A stretch of DNA of 64,000 bases. Origin: DP-36 sp036004365 (GTDB lineage: Bacteria; Desulfobacterota; Binatia; UBA9968). The translations under genes were made by a program, and so were the position numbers. Location of the stretch: positions 1-64,000 of the forward strand of contig DASYRN010000021.1 of NCBI GenBank assembly GCA_036004365.1, given 5' to 3'. The notes below the pieces were generated by a model. The model saw nothing but the letters and a program-made list of their open reading frames with translations. It had not been told where the DNA came from and ran no database searches. Below, one piece after another: positions 60,692-64,000 of this stretch (position 1 is the stretch's first letter; each line of letters starts with the position of its first letter).

Positions 60692-60960
60692 AATGTGCGA
60701 CCGGATTGAATCCAGCCTTTTATCCAATCAAGAAAGAAACCAACGGCTACTTAGTACGCGACAAGGTTTGCTGTCAAGAGCGGTCTCTTCTCCCGGCACC
60801 CTAATTCACAGAGCACGCAGAGGTGACCACCTTGCATGTCTTTCCAGCGAGCTTTGGTTCTAGCTTCTTGCCGGCCAGACTATCGCAACGTCGTACAAAG
60901 TACCATCGGGATCTGCTCCAAAAACCGAGCGCACCATCAAAGCTTAATTGACATGATTTG

Positions 60961-61010
60961 ATCTGACACTATCTGTCTTTATCTGACTCTATTTGACGCT
61001 AACTGGCAAT
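60961..61010. repeat. Five degenerate tandem decamers upstream of the ExeA-like gene
   Basis: Five consecutive 10-base units read ATCTGACACT, ATCTGTCTTT, ATCTGACTCT, ATTTGACGCT, AACTGGCAAT. The 10-base period equals about one DNA helical turn, which places equivalent bases on one face. A candidate promoter (TTGACA 60948-60953 and TATCTG 60970-60975) overlaps the first units. The array lies about 60 bases before the ATG at 61070, so a regulator binding site is plausible. Confidence 0.55.
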
Positions 61011-61069
61011 ACGTGGTATAAGGATCGCCTTTGGGCCGTTGACTGGACCGAGTTGAGCAGGGGATTCAG

Positions 61070-62758
61070 ATGTACACCAGCTATTTCGGCTTCCGAGAGG
61101 CGCCATTCAGCGTTACCCCAGATCCGCGTTTCTTCTATACCAAGCCGATCTATCAGGAGGCCTTGGCTGCCTTGCGCTACGGCATCGAGGCTAAAAAAGG
61201 CTTCATCGTTATCACCGGCGAGGCGGGAACAGGAAAAACCACTCTCCTTCGTAAGCTGATGCGCAATTTAGAGGCCGCCATCCATCCTGTTTTTGTCTTT
61301 AACACCCACGTCAGTTTCACCGAGCTGCTCCGAACCATTTTGCGCGACCTGGGCTTGGGAAGACAAAAAAGGGACAAGTCAGCGATGATCGAGCAGCTCA
61401 ACGGCTACTTGATCGAGCAAGCCAAAAAAAGGCACATCGTCTCTCTCCTAATCGATGAAGCCCAAAACCTAACTGATCAAACACTCGAGGGCCTCAGACT
61501 CCTCTCTAATTTAGAGACCGATACGGAAAAACTGCTCCAAATTGTGTTGGTCGGTCAACCAGAACTCGAGCGAAAACTCGATCGACCAGGGTTGCATCAG
61601 CTTAGGCAGCGCGTGGCCCTTCAGTGCCGGCTTGTCCCTCTTAATGGCCGCGAAGTAAGGCCCTATATTGATCTTAGACTTCAGGCGGCTGGTTACGAAG
61701 GAACAGAGCTGTTCGATCCTGATACGGTTGAGCAGATTGCCTTGTATTCGAGGGGGATTCCGCGGCTCATCAACATTATTTGTGATAATGCCTTACTGAT
61801 CGCCTACGCAACCTCTCAAAAACGAATTTCAACGGAAATGGTCAGGGAAGTGGCGCGCGATATCCGGCTGGGATTGCAAGTCGAAGCTGTAGAGACAGAA
61901 GTCCCGACTGATGTAGAGACGGAAGTCCCAACTGATAAGGTGACGTCCGGAGAGAACAAAGATGAAACTTTCGCCACATGGTCCGAGCCTCCTCAGCATG
62001 AGCCGAGACACCGAGCTCGAGTTGGGGTTTGGATACCCTTGTTGCTGTTTGTTTTTGGCAGTGCGACCGCTGTCACTTATACCATGCATGCCAAGAACCG
62101 TTTGTCAGGTCTCAGCTTCAAAGTTGAAGAAGAGCTTATCGAGGAACGTCCCGAATCCCTCAAAGACGATCCGTCCAAATGGCTTCTGGGTCCGATTGTG
62201 CGGGCAAGCGAGCCGGAGAGAGCCCCGATGCACGCCAAGTCTAAGCCAGTCGCTACGCCTAAGCAGCCTCAAGACATACGGTTCGCGAGCCCCATCTTGA
62301 GGACAGGTGAGCCGAAGACGGCAACTGCATCTCAGTTCGTCTCTAGGCCTGAAACTCAGCCCCAAGGGAAATGGCTCGCCAGTCCTATCTCAAGGCCCGA
62401 CGAGCCGGAAAGAATCCGAAAGGCGACAGAAACCAGAGCCTTCTCTGCTGAGCCTGAGGCGGACCTTCCTTGGAATGCTCGCAAAGAATCTCTGGTGTTC
62501 GCCGAGCATGCTGAGCAGGGCGAGATCGTGAGTATAACGTTTCCCGCGGACGTAAAGAGCAAAAAGAAGCGCTATAGAGTCAAGGAAGGTGATTACCTCT
62601 ATAGCATCCTACGGAACCAGTTCGGGATTGAAACCAACGATGAGATGCACGATGCGCTCAACCGGGTGAAGGAGCTAAACGTGCAGAAAAAGAATTGGGA
62701 CGTTCTTTTCGTTGGAGAAGTGCTTGTTTTTCCCGGCCAACTCGCTTCCTTTCGCTAA
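61070..62758 (+). CDS. ExeA/GspA-like AAA ATPase with transmembrane helix and LysM-like domain
   Basis: The 562-residue protein begins MYTSYFGFREAPFSVTPDPRFFY, the ExeA-type start, with Walker A GEAGTGKTT (50-58) and Walker B LLIDEAQN (about 126-133). A transmembrane helix lies near residues 322-343 (VGVWIPLLLFVFGSATAV). A Pro/Glu/Arg-rich periplasmic linker with repeated (S/G)PI-x-R-x-x-EPE units follows. The C-terminus (about 505-556) has YRVKEGDYLYSILRNQFGI and WDVLFVGEVLVFP, a LysM-like peptidoglycan-binding fold. Related proteins accompany type II secretion and exosortase-type exopolysaccharide loci. Confidence 0.85.
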   Translation: MYTSYFGFREAPFSVTPDPRFFYTKPIYQEALAALRYGIEAKKGFIVITGEAGTGKTTLLRKLMRNLEAAIHPVFVFNTHVSFTELLRTILRDLGLGRQKRDKSAMIEQLNGYLIEQAKKRHIVSLLIDEAQNLTDQTLEGLRLLSNLETDTEKLLQIVLVGQPELERKLDRPGLHQLRQRVALQCRLVPLNGREVRPYIDLRLQAAGYEGTELFDPDTVEQIALYSRGIPRLINIICDNALLIAYATSQKRISTEMVREVARDIRLGLQVEAVETEVPTDVETEVPTDKVTSGENKDETFATWSEPPQHEPRHRARVGVWIPLLLFVFGSATAVTYTMHAKNRLSGLSFKVEEELIEERPESLKDDPSKWLLGPIVRASEPERAPMHAKSKPVATPKQPQDIRFASPILRTGEPKTATASQFVSRPETQPQGKWLASPISRPDEPERIRKATETRAFSAEPEADLPWNARKESLVFAEHAEQGEIVSITFPADVKSKKKRYRVKEGDYLYSILRNQFGIETNDEMHDALNRVKELNVQKKNWDVLFVGEVLVFPGQLASFR

Positions 62759-62783
62759 TTTCGACAATCATAAAGCTCCATTT

Positions 62784-63650
62784 TTAATGTTGCGTTGAAG
62801 CCTTGGCTGCGACAATGGCGCGGGCCGTGTAGACGCGGGCGAGGTGGGCGCGGTACTCTTTCGAGCCGTTGACATCTTCGTTGACGTCGATGCCGTCCGT
62901 GACTTGCGACGCCGCCTCCTCGACGAGCTTTGGTTCTAGTTTTGTGCCGCGCAGTTTTTCCTCAATATTGTGGGCGCAGTAGGCTTTGTCCGTTACGCCG
63001 GTCACGCCGATCGCGATGTCTTTGCAAATTCCGTCTTGATCCAGCTCAAGACGGACGGCCACTCCCGCGACGGCGAAGGCCGCGGCTCTTTGGGCGGCTT
63101 TGAGATAGGCGCTCTTGGTTTTGTTCCAGAGCGGAACTCTGATCTCGGTAAGAATCTCGTCGGGTTCGATAGCGGTCGTCATCAGGCCGAGAAAAAAATC
63201 CTCCGCCTTGATCCATCGTTCAGCTTTACGACTCACGGCTTTGATGTGGGCTCCGAGCGCCAGGATCGTGGCCGGGAGATCGCCTGCGGGGTCCGCATGG
63301 GCGAGGCTCCCACCTAAAGTCCCTTGGTTCCGCACCTGGACATCGCCGACCGTTGCCGCAGTCTGGGGCAACAGGGGACAGCGGCTCTTCAAAAAATCAG
63401 ACCGCTCGAGTTGGGCGTGCGTCGCGAGCGCTCCGATAAGGATTGAATCTCCACCATCCGTAATCGAGTTAAGGCCGGAGACCCGGCCGATATCGATCAA
63501 GACCTTGGGTCTTGCAAGGCGAAGTTTCATGAGCGGCACCAGGCTTTGGCCGCCGGCGATCAGCTTTCCCTCTTCCTTATAAGAGGAGAGAAGCTCCAGC
63601 GCCTCTCGCAAAGATTTTGGCGCGCAGTAGTCGAATCCTGAGGGAATCAT
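62784..63650 (-). CDS. Molybdenum hydroxylase FAD-binding subunit (CoxM type)
   Basis: The 288-residue protein has the FAD motifs LIAGGQSLVPLMKLRLARPKVLIDI (AGGQSLVP) and TLGGSLAHADPAGDLPATILAL (TLGGS-x-AHADP), standard for the medium subunit of xanthine dehydrogenase and CO dehydrogenase-like enzymes. It passes electrons from the [2Fe-2S] subunit. It overlaps the partial large subunit upstream (ATGA). No small subunit is found downstream before the ATPase gene, so it may lie outside the window. Confidence 0.92.
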   Translation of the reverse strand: MIPSGFDYCAPKSLREALELLSSYKEEGKLIAGGQSLVPLMKLRLARPKVLIDIGRVSGLNSITDGGDSILIGALATHAQLERSDFLKSRCPLLPQTAATVGDVQVRNQGTLGGSLAHADPAGDLPATILALGAHIKAVSRKAERWIKAEDFFLGLMTTAIEPDEILTEIRVPLWNKTKSAYLKAAQRAAAFAVAGVAVRLELDQDGICKDIAIGVTGVTDKAYCAHNIEEKLRGTKLEPKLVEEAASQVTDGIDVNEDVNGSKEYRAHLARVYTARAIVAAKASTQH

Positions 63651-64000
63651 CTTTTGGCCTCTTGGATGAGACGCCAGACGGCCTCGGACGAAAGAGGAAG
63701 CTCTCTTACTTTAATGCCTAGCGGCTTCAAGGCATCTTCTACGGCGCTCGCGATGCATGCGGGGGAGGGGATGGCGCCTCCCTCTCCGGCCGCTTTCTGT
63801 CCCAAGGGCGTAAAATGAGAAGGCACAGGATGGTGTACGACCTCTATGCCGGGCGTCTCCAAGGTCGATGATTTCCCATAGTCCGTGAGCGTCAAGGTCA
63901 GAAGTTGTCCTTCGGCGTTGTAGACAAAGCCTTCCCCTAAAGCCACGGAAATTCCATGCGCCGCCGAGCCGTAGATCTGGCCGTCGACGACCGCGGGATT
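63647..64000 (-). CDS. Partial molybdenum hydroxylase large subunit (C-terminal end)
   Basis: The frame is open from the window edge to TGA at 63647, giving 117 residues. It begins NPAVVDGQIYGSAAHGISVALGEGF and has PLGQKAAGEGGAIPSPACIASAVEDALKPLGIKV with the conserved catalytic Glu in AGEGG. This is the C-terminus of a CoxL-type subunit that continues beyond the window. The gene order large-then-FAD subunit on the minus strand indicates a second molybdenum hydroxylase, distinct from the single gene at 3069. Confidence 0.85.
   Translation of the reverse strand, partial: NPAVVDGQIYGSAAHGISVALGEGFVYNAEGQLLTLTLTDYGKSSTLETPGIEVVHHPVPSHFTPLGQKAAGEGGAIPSPACIASAVEDALKPLGIKVRELPLSSEAVWRLIQEAKR

Noticed and set aside
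60648..60863. Plus-strand 71-codon frame near 60.7 kb
   Set aside because: It lies opposite the Cys-rich frame, has no ribosome binding site and shows no family features.
1..64000. CRISPR arrays, tRNA or rRNA genes
   Set aside because: No regularly spaced direct repeats of CRISPR type and no cloverleaf or rRNA segments were recognised on reading the sequence; a dedicated search was not possible.

Overview
The window comes from the chromosome of a free-living Gram-negative bacterium, moderately GC-rich. The evidence is a complete lipid A block (lpxD-fabZ-lpxA-lpxI-lpxB-msbA-lpxK), BamA, a Skp-like chaperone, Lol lipoprotein-release genes, LPS core kinases and a heptosyltransferase. The use of LpxI instead of LpxH, a hisS-aspS pair, a CofH-type radical SAM gene (F420/deazaflavin route) and several molybdenum hydroxylase, UbiD and Rieske genes fit uncultured deltaproteobacteria-like lineages (for example Desulfobacterota, Binatota, Rokubacteria or Methylomirabilota). 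No marker here fixes the phylum.

Layout. 0-12.7 kb is a catabolic or accessory region: the start of a GlcG/HbpS-like secreted protein, an Asp-box (BNR) propeller, a Wza-like export lipoprotein, an unknown protein, a CoxL-type molybdenum hydroxylase subunit, a Rieske oxygenase coupled to a UbiD-type decarboxylase, a divergent ThDP enzyme, an SRPBCC lipoprotein, a membrane hydrolase and a double cupin. 13-19.4 kb is housekeeping: hisS-aspS, a small lipoprotein, then on the minus strand a membrane protein, cofH and def. 19.4-26 kb is an Rrf2-controlled SUF operon (sufC-sufD-sufS-sufU-sufT-DUF59) continuing into a truncated globin and metF; sufB is absent. 26.3-39.7 kb is the envelope operon: lolC/E-lolD-bamA-skp-lpxD-fabZ-lpxA-lpxI-Gfo/Idh-lpxB-msbA-lpxK; waaA is absent.

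39.7-48.9 kb continues as an LPS core cluster: epimerase, Trm112 protein, WaaE-like protein, three kinase-fold proteins, heptosyltransferase, ArnT-like transferase, methyltransferase and a GT4 enzyme. 49-59.5 kb is a surface-glycan cluster centred on neuB-neuC-neuA (nonulosonic acid synthesis and CMP activation), surrounded by glycosyltransferases and an unusual number of small SAM methyltransferases, one truncated and one reduced to a frameshifted remnant. 59.5-61 kb is a decayed, mobile-looking stretch: an RAYT transposase scrap, a frameshifted nuclease-like gene, an attC-like palindrome, a 78-aa ORF with a strong ribosome binding site, a 10-cysteine mini-ORF and five tandem decamers. 61-64 kb holds an ExeA/GspA-like ATPase with a C-terminal LysM-like domain and the 3' end of a second molybdenum hydroxylase operon.

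How it fits together. Most of the window builds or exports the cell envelope: lipid A, core, a sialic-acid-like glycan, outer membrane assembly and lipoprotein release. The most unusual parts are the small-gene/attC-like stretch near 60 kb, the methyltransferase-rich nonulosonate locus with a decaying paralogue, and the UbiD/Rieske/ThDP cluster, whose substrate cannot be named from sequence. All calls are by eye; no database search was run.
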